A DNA stretch of 16,727 nt from Clostridia bacterium (GTDB taxonomy: Bacteria > Bacillota > Clostridia > UMGS1883), in assembly GCA_900768005.1 (NCBI GenBank), contig CAAGBE010000036.1, positions 1-16,727 of the forward strand, given 5' to 3'. The notes beneath the pieces are model-generated. The model did not search any database. It was given only the letters and a program-made list of their open reading frames with translations, and was not told where the DNA came from. The translations under genes were made by a program, and so were the position numbers. Below, in pieces: positions 1 through 6,547 of this stretch (position 1 is the stretch's first letter; every line of letters starts with the position of its first letter).

Positions 1-28
1 GGAGTTCAGACGTGTGCTCTTCCGATCT
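1..28 (+). other. Illumina TruSeq adapter remnant (assembly artefact)
   Basis: The first 28 bases match the 3' part of the Illumina TruSeq read-2 adapter and end in the diagnostic GCTCTTCCGATCT. This is library-construction sequence, not genome. The reading frame of the first gene happens to stay open through it and even offers a GTG at 12, which must not be used as a start. Genuine sequence begins at about position 29. Confidence 0.97.
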
Positions 29-29
29 A

Positions 30-1175
30 AGAGGGGACACAATGATCCGTTGGGGAAGCCCTCAAAAAAGTTATCTTCTGAAAAACGATGACGGAACATA
101 CAGCACAATTGAATTTTCGGGCGGATTGAATGTTGAGCAGTACGACAGTGCTTTCAGGCACATTTCTTCAAAAAAAATCAAGCTTGATTACCCCATTTTC
201 GGCGGATTTCTGGCAGGGCTTGAATATAACTATGTGGTATGCGGTCAGGAAAACCAAAAGGACAGCGACACTCTTACTGTTATAAACATTTCTGTCTTTG
301 ATAAAAGTTTCAAAAAGGTCAAGGACATTCCTGTAAAGGATTGCAAGACCTCCGTTCCTTTTGATGCATCCAACGTGTCATTGGCAGAAAACAGCAATCT
401 TCTTGTTCTTCACACGGCAAGAAGCCAGTACAAGGAACAAAACGGTACAAATCCGCAGACACAGCTGACAGTAATTATCGACAAAAGCAGTTGGACTGTT
501 GTAAACACTCTTGACAAGTTCCAGCCTAACCACACAAGCCACGCCCTTAAAGGGTATGCAGGTTTTGACAGAAAGAAGATCGTGACTCTTAATTACTCCG
601 ACGCAAACCCCGTGAGAGGTGCATTTATCCACGAAATGGATCTTGAAGGAAAGCTTCTTTCAACAACAAATATATTCAAAGTACCCGGTCCTGCCTCAGC
701 AAACTGTACAGGTGCTATGCCGGGCGGTTTTGGAGTTTCGGGCAATTCCTATATTACGGCACTCAGCACTATCGACCATTCTCTTGCTACGGATTATTCC
801 GACACAGCAATCGAGGGCATAAGCTCCGAGGAAAGAGATATTGTAATACTGACAACCGACAAGGACAGTAAAGAAACAAAAAACACCCCTCTCACCTACT
901 ACTCGGGAGAGGGAAAGACTGCATCTGTACCATATCTTGTAAAGCTTGAAAGCGGCAAATTTATGGTGTTATGGCAAAGGTTTGACGAAAAGGCAAACAC
1001 AAGCAAAATCTTCTGCTATGCATTTTTAGACAAGAACGGAAAGCTTCTGGGCGAGGCAATGGCGGCAGAGGGATATCTTTCAGCCCATTGTCAGCCCGTA
1101 GAAATTGACGGTAAGGTTATGTGGTACACAAACACTGCCTCAGGCAGAATTTTCTATGAAATTGATTCAAAATAA
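30..1175 (+). CDS. Uncharacterised probable secreted beta-rich protein, 5' truncated
   Basis: This is an open frame of about 380 codons that runs in from the contig end; only its C-terminal part is visible. I do not recognise a named family. The sequence is rich in short alternating hydrophobic and polar strands with many Gly, Asn, Thr and Ser residues. It has repeating 'Val-Ile-Asp-Lys / Asp-Lys-Asn-Gly-Lys-Leu-Leu' strand-turn units such as DLEGKLLSTTN and DKNGKLLGEAM, which is what one sees in beta-propeller-like extracellular proteins. There are no membrane segments. The stalk-domain gene 31 nt downstream suggests that both are exported and co-transcribed. An ATG at 42 has a GAGGGG 5 nt upstream and could be a start. 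However, the protein that would begin there has no signal peptide and seems to start mid-domain, so I favour truncation. The C-terminus (ends YEIDSK, stop TAA) is real. Confidence 0.6.
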   Translation, partial: RGDTMIRWGSPQKSYLLKNDDGTYSTIEFSGGLNVEQYDSAFRHISSKKIKLDYPIFGGFLAGLEYNYVVCGQENQKDSDTLTVINISVFDKSFKKVKDIPVKDCKTSVPFDASNVSLAENSNLLVLHTARSQYKEQNGTNPQTQLTVIIDKSSWTVVNTLDKFQPNHTSHALKGYAGFDRKKIVTLNYSDANPVRGAFIHEMDLEGKLLSTTNIFKVPGPASANCTGAMPGGFGVSGNSYITALSTIDHSLATDYSDTAIEGISSEERDIVILTTDKDSKETKNTPLTYYSGEGKTASVPYLVKLESGKFMVLWQRFDEKANTSKIFCYAFLDKNGKLLGEAMAAEGYLSAHCQPVEIDGKVMWYTNTASGRIFYEIDSK

Positions 1176-1206
1176 TTAAATATATAAAACAAAAGGAGAG
1201 ATTTTT

Positions 1207-1617
1207 ATGAAAAATATTTTGGCAGTACTTGTGGCTCTTATTACAGTATTCGGTGCTACCGCAGCGTTTGCCGCAGACATTACGGTAAAGGTGAATGATG
1301 AGGTTGTTACATTTGACCGCGAGCCTTATATGGAGGGCGGAAATGTTATGATCCCTTACCGTTTTGTTGCAGAAAAGCTTGGCGCAACAGTTGCATGGGA
1401 CGGTGATACAAAGACTGTATTTACAGCTCTTGGTGATATTTCGACAACCCTGCAGATAGGAAATGCAAACATCTTTACTGCTGACGGTGTTGTTAATGCA
1501 CAGGTTGCTCCCGCTTTGGTAATTGACAGAACTTTCGTAACAGGTGACGTTATTGCAAAGGCGTTCGGCGTAGACGTAAGCTTCGACGAAGCTACATCCA
1601 CAGTTACAGTAAAATAA
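1207..1617 (+). CDS. Secreted copper amine oxidase N-terminal (stalk) domain protein
   Basis: This is a 136-residue exported protein. Residues 1-22 form a clear signal peptide: Met-Lys-Asn, a hydrophobic stretch, then AFA before Ala-Asp. The rest matches the Cu_amine_oxidN1 / stalk domain (PF07833 type): 'ITVKVNDEVVTF', then 'VMIPYRFVAEKLGATVAWD' and a second half-repeat 'TFVTGDVIAKAFGVDVSFDEATSTVTV'. In this family these are short beta-alpha-beta modules on cell-surface and secreted proteins of Clostridia; despite the name they are not amine oxidases and no copper ligands are apparent here. The ATG is preceded by AAAGGAGAG 7 nt upstream. No promoter is visible in the 31-nt gap, so it is probably co-transcribed with the truncated gene before it. 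Being a single-domain protein, it may act as an accessory or surface-packing module. Its partner and ligand are unknown. Confidence 0.85.
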   Translation: MKNILAVLVALITVFGATAAFAADITVKVNDEVVTFDREPYMEGGNVMIPYRFVAEKLGATVAWDGDTKTVFTALGDISTTLQIGNANIFTADGVVNAQVAPALVIDRTFVTGDVIAKAFGVDVSFDEATSTVTVK

Positions 1618-1678
1618 AATAACACGCACATAATTCATCCTTTTTGAATATACTAAAAGCGATAGGGAGGATGATATT

Positions 1679-2722
1679 ATGGATTCAAAAATCAAATTTT
1701 TCCTCGGTGCTAATTCGGGGAGTGATTTTGTTACTTATTTTAAGCAGCTGCAAAGACAGAATTGTTCTATGCAGCTGCTTATTTTCAAGGGAGGACCTGG
1801 GAGCGGAAAGTCATCTCTTATGAAAAGGGTTATGAAATTCGCACAGGCTAAGGGACACACGATTGAGGCTATTGCGTGCGCTTCAGACCCACAATCCTTG
1901 GATGCCGTAATCGACCACACCGCCTCTTTTGCAATGATGGACGGTACTGCACCGCATACTGAGGACCCGTCTCTGCCAGGGGCAAGGCATCATATTGTAT
2001 ATACGGGGAATTTGTGGGATACGGCAAAGCTTTCCGCCAATAACCGTGAAATAGAAAAGCTATCAATAGATGTTTCCGACTGCCACAAGGGGGCAGGAGC
2101 ATATATCAAGGGTGCGGCGGCACTTCTTTCCGAAAATATGCGGTATGCGGAAGGCTATGTCCAAAGAAAAAAGGCTCTTGCCTTTGCAAACAGTATTATA
2201 GAAAAACTTAAAGGCTCGGAAGACTCAAAAACAGAAAAAAGGCTGTTAAGTGCTGTCAGTGTAGGGGAAATAAAGCTGTTTTGCGAAACTCCGTCTGCCT
2301 TTGCCGACAAGGTATTTATAATTGACGACGATATTGGGGCGGCTTCCGATTTTATTCTGAAAGCAATTTCCTGTGGGGCAAAGCTCAAGGGGGAAAGCTT
2401 CATTTACTGTCCCTGCTCCGTAATGCCGAAAAAATGCGACCACCTGATTTTCCCCGACAGCCGTATTGCGGTAGTAACACAGAATAGTTTTCTCCGTTTT
2501 AACGGCAAAGCGGAGGAAGAAAAGTTTTACAGCCCTCTCCCCTTTGCTGATGAATGCATAACAAGGCAGAAACACGCAAAGGAGCTTTTAGACAACGCTT
2601 GTGCACTTGTAAAAAAAGCAAAGGTTATTCACGACGATTTGGAAGCCTTTTATATCGATGCAATGGATTTTAGTGGGACAGATAAGGTTTTTGAGGACAT
2701 AATAGCAAGATTTTACTCATAA
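1679..2722 (+). CDS. PRK06851-type P-loop ATPase
   Basis: This 347-residue cytosolic nucleotide-binding protein has no assigned reaction. A perfect Walker A motif, GGPGSGKSS, occupies residues 38-46. It is followed by family signatures: 'CASDPQSLDAVI' (about 67-78), 'DGTAPHTEDPSLPGA' (about 88-102) and 'YTGNLWD'. The family is a duplicated P-loop fold. In the C-terminal half the strand and helix pattern recurs ('KVFIIDDDIGAASDFILKAI', then 'YCPCSVMPKKCDHLIFP' echoing 'CASDPQSLDAVI'), but the second P-loop lacks the Gly-Lys-Ser/Thr core, so only one nucleotide site is expected. The length is near the family's usual 350-370. The ATG has AGGGAGGA 7 nt upstream. The 61-nt gap to the stalk-domain gene has no convincing sigma-A promoter or terminator. 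The function is unknown; assignment to the family is confident. Confidence 0.82.
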   Translation: MDSKIKFFLGANSGSDFVTYFKQLQRQNCSMQLLIFKGGPGSGKSSLMKRVMKFAQAKGHTIEAIACASDPQSLDAVIDHTASFAMMDGTAPHTEDPSLPGARHHIVYTGNLWDTAKLSANNREIEKLSIDVSDCHKGAGAYIKGAAALLSENMRYAEGYVQRKKALAFANSIIEKLKGSEDSKTEKRLLSAVSVGEIKLFCETPSAFADKVFIIDDDIGAASDFILKAISCGAKLKGESFIYCPCSVMPKKCDHLIFPDSRIAVVTQNSFLRFNGKAEEEKFYSPLPFADECITRQKHAKELLDNACALVKKAKVIHDDLEAFYIDAMDFSGTDKVFEDIIARFYS

Positions 2723-2771
2723 AAGTCCCGACAAATTCCGACCTAAATATATGAAATTTTTAGGAAAAAGA

Positions 2772-2800
2772 TTGACTTTTTACACTATACATTGTAAAAT
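2772..2800 (+). promoter_or_regulatory. Predicted sigma-A promoter for the 2834 membrane protein
   Basis: A TTGACT -35 (2772-2777) is separated by exactly 17 nt from a TAAAAT -10 (2795-2800). The predicted transcript start near 2807 leaves a leader of about 27 nt with GGAGG before the ATG at 2834. This makes the membrane-protein gene a separate transcription unit from the ATPase gene upstream. Confidence 0.75.
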
Positions 2801-2833
2801 AAAAGGGTAGATAAAATCTCTCGGAGGGATAAA

Positions 2834-3328
2834 ATGAAAAACGGTCTTACAAAACAGGATAAGGAAAAACTCAGCAACAGAATTGTCCTGCTTTCTTCAT
2901 TTATAATTTTATATGCTTTGCTTCTTATGTTTTTCAGAAGAATGTGCTCATTCTCCTCAACAGTTCTGGGAGCAATAACTTTTATGGATTTTCTCAAGTG
3001 GGTTTCTCTTGCGGGCGCAATGGTTTGTGCCGCATGGAGCGCATATAAGGACAGAAAGGGCTACTATCTTTACAGCGGTATGTTCCTGTTTGTTTTCCTC
3101 AGTATGCAGATTATCCGTTCACCGCTTCAGGACAACAGAGCGTATGCAATTGCTTACTTAGGTCTTCTGATTGCGTTTGTGCTTACACAGGTTTATTATG
3201 CACTTAAAATCCGCAGAAAATATGATGGCGGTTGGAAGATTGCATTTTTGTCCGTTACATTTGCAAGCATTGCAATACTCGTTGTTGCCGCAATGGAGCC
3301 TCGCTTCTGGGAAATTCTCCCCTTTTAA
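2834..3328 (+). CDS. Five-helix integral membrane protein of unknown function
   Basis: I do not recognise this 164-residue protein. A charged N-terminus (about residues 1-16, Lys/Asp/Glu-rich) precedes five predicted membrane helices at about 17-36, 53-70, 76-93, 102-123 and 131-151. The cytoplasmic-looking loops carry clusters of Arg and Lys ('AYKDRKGYY', 'LKIRRKYDGG'), consistent with the positive-inside rule. No catalytic or metal-binding motif is visible. GGAGG lies 6 nt before the ATG. It is monocistronic: its own promoter lies upstream and an intrinsic terminator begins 15 nt after the stop codon. An unassigned structural or transport role in the membrane is all that can be said. Confidence 0.75.
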   Translation: MKNGLTKQDKEKLSNRIVLLSSFIILYALLLMFFRRMCSFSSTVLGAITFMDFLKWVSLAGAMVCAAWSAYKDRKGYYLYSGMFLFVFLSMQIIRSPLQDNRAYAIAYLGLLIAFVLTQVYYALKIRRKYDGGWKIAFLSVTFASIAILVVAAMEPRFWEILPF

Positions 3329-3342
3329 TTGAAAAATATAGT

Positions 3343-3372
3343 AAAGCCGTTCTCAAATGAGAACGGCTTTTT
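3343..3372 (+). terminator. Rho-independent terminator of the membrane-protein gene
   Basis: A perfect 12-bp stem, AAAGCCGTTCTC pairing with GAGAACGGCTTT, has a 4-nt loop and ends in a T run. It lies 15 nt after the stop codon at 3328. The A run on its 5' side means it could also work on the minus strand. Confidence 0.92.
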
Positions 3373-3382
3373 ACGTTATAGT

Positions 3383-3415
3383 AAAAAAGCAGTACGCCAT
3401 ACGTACTGCTTTTTT
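3383..3415 (-). terminator. Rho-independent terminator of the HU gene
   Basis: A perfect 14-bp stem, AAAAAAGCAGTACG pairing with CGTACTGCTTTTTT, has a 5-nt loop. It sits 15 nt past the HU stop codon on the minus strand, with T runs on both sides. With the hairpin at 3343-3372 it makes a double, effectively bidirectional barrier between the two convergent genes. Confidence 0.9.
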
Positions 3416-3430
3416 CTATTTATCGCTAAA

Positions 3431-3703
3431 TTATTTAACGATGTTCTTAAGAGCCTGACCAGCCTTGAAAGCGGGAACCTTAGAAGCAGGAACCTTAACC
3501 TTAGCCTTAGTCTGGGGATTGATGCATTCACGAGCAGCTCTTTCTCTAACTTCGAATGTACCGAAGCCAACGAGCTGAATCTTATCACCCTTCTTAAGAG
3601 CATCTTCAACAGCACCAACAAAAGCGTTAAGAGCCTTTTCAGCGTCCTTTTTGGAAAGCTCAGCGTTTGCTGCAATTGCTGCTACGAGTTCTGTCTTATT
3701 CAT
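3431..3703 (-). CDS. hup: HU-family histone-like DNA-binding protein
   Basis: This is a 90-residue nucleoid protein that binds and bends DNA as a dimer with little sequence preference. The whole family signature is present: 'MNKTELVAAIA', the helical dimerisation part with 'KKDAEKALNAFVGAVEDAL', the 'GDKIQLVGFGTFEVRERAAR' beta saddle with GFGTF, and the DNA-binding arm 'NPQTKAKVKVPASKVPAFKAG' containing the DNA-intercalating proline within NPQT. The frame opens with two ATGs. The AGGAGG at 3711-3716 is 4 nt from the first and 7 nt from the second (3703), and homologues begin MNKTE/L, so the second is chosen. It has its own promoter and terminator and should be strongly and independently expressed, although it follows mazG in the same direction. 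Confidence 0.96.
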   Translation of the reverse strand: MNKTELVAAIAANAELSKKDAEKALNAFVGAVEDALKKGDKIQLVGFGTFEVRERAARECINPQTKAKVKVPASKVPAFKAGQALKNIVK

Positions 3704-3740
3704 CATTTTTCCTCCTTTTGTTTTTGTAAAATATAAACTT

Positions 3741-3755
3741 TGCGATCATATCGCA
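3741..3755. promoter_or_regulatory. Inverted repeat in the HU leader (possible operator)
   Basis: TGCGAT-CAT-ATCGCA is a perfect 6-bp inverted repeat with a 3-nt centre. It lies in the predicted HU 5' leader, about 17-31 nt past the -10 box and 35 nt before the ribosome binding site. It could be an operator for a dimeric regulator or a small RNA hairpin. It has no T run in the direction of HU transcription, so it is not a terminator. Function is unproven. Confidence 0.35.
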
Positions 3756-3771
3756 CATTGATGTCTTCCTT

Positions 3772-3800
3772 ATAATACCATATTATTTGCCTATATTCAA
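3772..3800 (-). promoter_or_regulatory. Predicted sigma-A promoter of the HU gene
   Basis: On the minus strand, TTGAAT (3795-3800) and TATTAT (3772-3777) are separated by exactly 17 nt. The -35 box overlaps the TGA stop codon of mazG (3797-3799). The predicted leader is about 60 nt long and contains the inverted repeat at 3741-3755 and an AGGAGG site. Confidence 0.75.
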
Positions 3801-4438
3801 GTGTTTTCTTCAATATTCTTAAAATTTTTAATGAATTTTTTTGTAAATAATGACAATTCTGCCTCGGGGTCTACCCCATTTTTACGGGCAATAGCGCAAA
3901 TTTCAAAAAGTCTGGCTCCGATTTCCTCTCCCGAGAGCTTTTCCTCGCTCTCAATAGTATAAAGATTTGCCTTGACAGCTTTGCCTATAACCTTGGTTGC
4001 TCTCGAGAGCGACGGAAGAGATTTTGTGATGGATTCCATTGCTTCATACGCAGTTTTCTGCCCGCGTTGGCTCTTTTTGATTTTCTCCCAGTTATCGAGC
4101 ACCTCCTCACTGTCTTTTACCGATACATCACCAAAAACGTGCGGATGACGCTCTATCATTTTTTTGGATACGGCATCGGTAACATCATCAATGGTGAAAG
4201 TGCCCTCTTCCTTTCCAATCTGTGCGTGCATAACCACCTGCAAAAGCACATCTCCAAGCTCGTCTGCAATTTTCATAGGGTCGCCCTCATCAATTGCATC
4301 ATTTGCCTCATATGCCTCTTCGAGCAGACACGTTGCAAGGGATTTGTGGGTCTGTTCCCTGTCCCACGGACATCCGCCCGGTGCACGGAGTTTTTCAATT
4401 ATATCGCAGAATTCGTAAAAATCCATTTTCTTTTCCAT
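3797..4438 (-). CDS. mazG: MazG nucleoside triphosphate pyrophosphohydrolase
   Basis: This 213-residue cytosolic enzyme of the all-alpha NTP-PPase superfamily hydrolyses (d)NTPs to NMP and pyrophosphate, thought to remove aberrant nucleotides or tune nucleotide pools. Metal-binding motifs are intact: 'CPWDREQTH' (about 23-31), E40-E41-x-x-E44 and E60-x-x-D63 in 'DELGDVLLQVVMHA', then the conserved 'ERHPHVFGD' and the 'NWEKIKK' segment. The C-terminal half (about 130-213) is the degenerate second MazG repeat, as in typical bacterial MazG. Unlike Bacillus YabN there is no fused N-terminal methylase domain. The start codon lies 4 nt after the flippase stop, and its AGGGGA site sits in the last codons of that gene, so translation is probably coupled. 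Flippase-mazG order followed by small DNA/RNA-binding genes resembles the yabM-yabN region of Bacillus. Confidence 0.95.
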   Translation of the reverse strand: MEKKMDFYEFCDIIEKLRAPGGCPWDREQTHKSLATCLLEEAYEANDAIDEGDPMKIADELGDVLLQVVMHAQIGKEEGTFTIDDVTDAVSKKMIERHPHVFGDVSVKDSEEVLDNWEKIKKSQRGQKTAYEAMESITKSLPSLSRATKVIGKAVKANLYTIESEEKLSGEEIGARLFEICAIARKNGVDPEAELSLFTKKFIKNFKNIEENT

Positions 4439-4442
4439 AGTG

Positions 4443-5918
4443 TTATCCCCTTTTGAATTCTTCCTTAATAATACACCTTGTCTTAATCACAAGCAACAAA
4501 TATAGCACCGCTGCAAGGATTATACTTACAAGAAGCATCAGTGTACCGCCCGTAAAAGCATGCAAAACTTTCGCCCCTCCGCAGGATATGAGGGCGCACA
4601 AGCTGAGCTTTCCTATAATTTTTCCGCCACCCGAAAGCGGTGTGATTTTAAGGAGAAGCAGGGTGTTTAAAATTGCACCCAATCCGAAAGCCACCGCTGT
4701 TGAAAGGACAGCTCCCTCAACTCCGTAGAGCTTTATAAAAAAGATGTTAAGAACGAATTTCAGTATAACTGCACCTATGGTTATCCAAATGGGGAGCCAT
4801 ACCTTGCCGAGAGTCTGAAGCATTGCCGTAATGGTTTGCATATAAGGTATGACGAGAACCGTTATTCCCGTAAGTGCCAGTAGTCCCCAATGGTTTTGCG
4901 AGGAGTATATTAAAAGAAGAAGCTCCTTGGGGAAAAGAATCATTCCAAGTGCACAGGGAAGTGCCGCAAGGAATATGAGCTTTATTACCCTGACACTGTT
5001 TTCACCGAGGGCTTTTTTGTCGCCTTTCGCAAATGCCAGCACAGGTACCGCACTTGCCGTAAAGGCTGAAATTACAGTAGCAGGCAAATTATAGATTGTA
5101 TTTGCACGGGTCAGATAACCGAAAAGCTTGAGCCTTTCTCCCTCCGCAATCCCTATATGTGAAAGAATCTGCGGAACGCTTACCGTATCGAGGAGCATTA
5201 CTGCCGTAAAGCCGAATGCACCCAAGGTCATGGGAACTGAGATTTTAAATACCGTCCACGCTTTATTAAACGAAGCTTCTCCCTTTTCGGGCTTTGCACG
5301 GCGGAAAGAAATTTCAAGAACGAGCGAAGCAAAAATTGCACCCGCACTTACGCCTGCTATTGCTCCTGCCGCACCATAGGAAATTCCCATTTTATATGTC
5401 ATTGCACAAATGCCTATTCCCAAGATTACTTTTGCAAGGCTTTCTACAAGCTGACTTATTCCCGAGGGGGTCATTATGCTTTTTCCCTGAAAATACCCTC
5501 TTCGTGAGCTGATTATTCCCATAAACGGAAATGCTATTGAAAGCACTCTTAATGGCGGTGCCGCAAATGCATCTCCTCCGCCCGAAAGCACCCTTGCCAA
5601 CGGCTCGGCAAATAAAAAGAGCAGTATTCCCGAAAGGGTGGTTATAACCGTGACGAATAAAAGAGTTGATTTACACAGAGAGGATGCCTCTTTTTCATCA
5701 CTTCCTGCAATAAGGCTTGAAAGTGCAATGGGAATACCCGTCACACAGAAAGCCAGCACTACATTATATATAGAGTAGGCACTCTGGTAAACGCCTATTC
5801 CCTCCTCGTGAAGAAACAGCCTGTCCAGAGGGATTTTAAGTGCTGCACTCATTATTTTACACAGTATGGATGCGGCGGCAAGCACTGTCGCACCGTAAAG
5901 AAAGCTTTGCTTTTTCAT
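4443..5918 (-). CDS. SpoVB/MurJ-type lipid-linked oligosaccharide flippase (MOP superfamily)
   Basis: This 491-residue polytopic membrane protein has about 14 predicted helices. The N-terminus, 'KQSFLYGATVLAAASILCKIM' followed by 'IPLDRLF', 'EGIGVYQSAYSIYNV' and 'CVTGIPIALSSLIA', is the hallmark of the SpoVB / polysaccharide-biosynthesis (PF01943) branch. Members flip undecaprenyl-linked sugars such as lipid II or spore cortex precursors to the outer face of the membrane. Bacillus SpoVB is about 520 residues; this is slightly shorter with no missing core. Its ATG overlaps the stop of the DUF2344 gene by one base (TAATG), and no good Shine-Dalgarno is present, so it probably depends on termination-reinitiation. 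Location next to mazG matches Bacillus YabM, a SpoVB paralogue. Whether this copy serves cortex, vegetative peptidoglycan or another glycan cannot be told from sequence. Confidence 0.88.
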   Translation of the reverse strand: MKKQSFLYGATVLAAASILCKIMSAALKIPLDRLFLHEEGIGVYQSAYSIYNVVLAFCVTGIPIALSSLIAGSDEKEASSLCKSTLLFVTVITTLSGILLFLFAEPLARVLSGGGDAFAAPPLRVLSIAFPFMGIISSRRGYFQGKSIMTPSGISQLVESLAKVILGIGICAMTYKMGISYGAAGAIAGVSAGAIFASLVLEISFRRAKPEKGEASFNKAWTVFKISVPMTLGAFGFTAVMLLDTVSVPQILSHIGIAEGERLKLFGYLTRANTIYNLPATVISAFTASAVPVLAFAKGDKKALGENSVRVIKLIFLAALPCALGMILFPKELLLLIYSSQNHWGLLALTGITVLVIPYMQTITAMLQTLGKVWLPIWITIGAVILKFVLNIFFIKLYGVEGAVLSTAVAFGLGAILNTLLLLKITPLSGGGKIIGKLSLCALISCGGAKVLHAFTGGTLMLLVSIILAAVLYLLLVIKTRCIIKEEFKRG

Positions 5919-6547
5919 TAAATCACATTCATTTCTAAATCAAAAATTTGTTTTCTGTGATAACGGCAGTCACCGCTGTTATATCCTGCAATGTATTTGT
6001 TCATTGCGGCAATTACAACCTCGGGCTTGAGGTTGGCGCGGCTTCCTGCTGAAAGAGTCATTTCTATTTTGCCCAAAGTTACTTTTATATCCTTGATATC
6101 AGGGCGGATGTCAGTTTCCTTAATTCCGCTTTTCGTTTTCTTTTCAATGAGGATTTTATCCAGAGCAAGAAACTCAAGAATTCCTGCAGGTGTTTTTTCG
6201 GGGAATACCTGATAAAGGGCAATGTCAAGCTTTTTCATATTGCTCTTTCCCTCGTGAACAGAAAGAATTTTAACACCGTCGGGCAAAACCCTGTTAAACC
6301 TTTCCATGATTTCGTCGGGAGAAATTTCTTCTGTGAGTGCTATTTCGAGAATTTCGCACTCACTTGTGTATCCTACCGACAAGGGCAGAGCAAAACCTAA
6401 AAGCGGATGAGGATTAAACCCCTCAGAATAAGCAATGGGAAGATGCGCTCGGCGGAGCGCTCTGCCAAACATTCTGACAAAATCAAGGTGTGATACATAC
6501 TTCACATTTTCCGTTTTTTCGTAGCGGAGATAGTAATTATTATTCAA
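5918..6547 (-). CDS. Radical SAM-linked protein (TIGR03936 / DUF2344)
   Basis: This is a 209-residue cytosolic protein of the family always found next to, or fused with, TIGR03960 radical SAM proteins. Its biochemical role is unknown. The recognisable core is 'YLRYEKTENVKYVSHLDFVRMFGRALRRAHLPIAYS' followed by 'GFNPHPLLGFALPLSVGYTSECEILEI' and 'ILSVHEG', which are strongly conserved in the family. The open frame extends to an ATG at 6610. I place the start at the TTG at 6547: an AAAGGA lies about 9 nt upstream, the family usually begins just before the 'YLRYEK' strand, and the ATG extension (about 21 residues, Arg/Lys/Gln-rich) lies entirely inside the upstream gene. From 6547 it overlaps the radical SAM gene by 8 nt, as expected of two proteins made together. 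It shares 1 nt with the flippase start. Confidence 0.88.
   Translation of the reverse strand: MNNNYYLRYEKTENVKYVSHLDFVRMFGRALRRAHLPIAYSEGFNPHPLLGFALPLSVGYTSECEILEIALTEEISPDEIMERFNRVLPDGVKILSVHEGKSNMKKLDIALYQVFPEKTPAGILEFLALDKILIEKKTKSGIKETDIRPDIKDIKVTLGKIEMTLSAGSRANLKPEVVIAAMNKYIAGYNSGDCRYHRKQIFDLEMNVI

Noticed and set aside
12..41. GTG at position 12 as the start of the first gene
   Set aside because: It lies inside Illumina adapter sequence; the frame is open there only by chance.
1629..1654. Possible sporulation-sigma promoter (CATAATT ... AATATACT) before the P-loop ATPase
   Set aside because: Boxes resemble sigma-E/K elements but the spacing is too short and no second feature supports it; too weak to call.
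1117..1695. 192-codon minus-strand open frame
   Set aside because: It covers the stalk-domain gene antisense, is Cys/Asn/Ser-rich with no domain, and contradicts a clear signal peptide and Shine-Dalgarno on the other strand.
2742..2764. Hairpin CCTAAA ... TTTAGG after the ATPase gene as a terminator
   Set aside because: Only six mostly A-T pairs with a large loop and no T run; unlikely to terminate.
3329..3736. 135-codon plus-strand open frame between the terminators and mazG
   Set aside because: It runs antisense over HU and through both terminators, has no ribosome binding site and a Ser/Phe/Asn-rich composition typical of a shadow frame.
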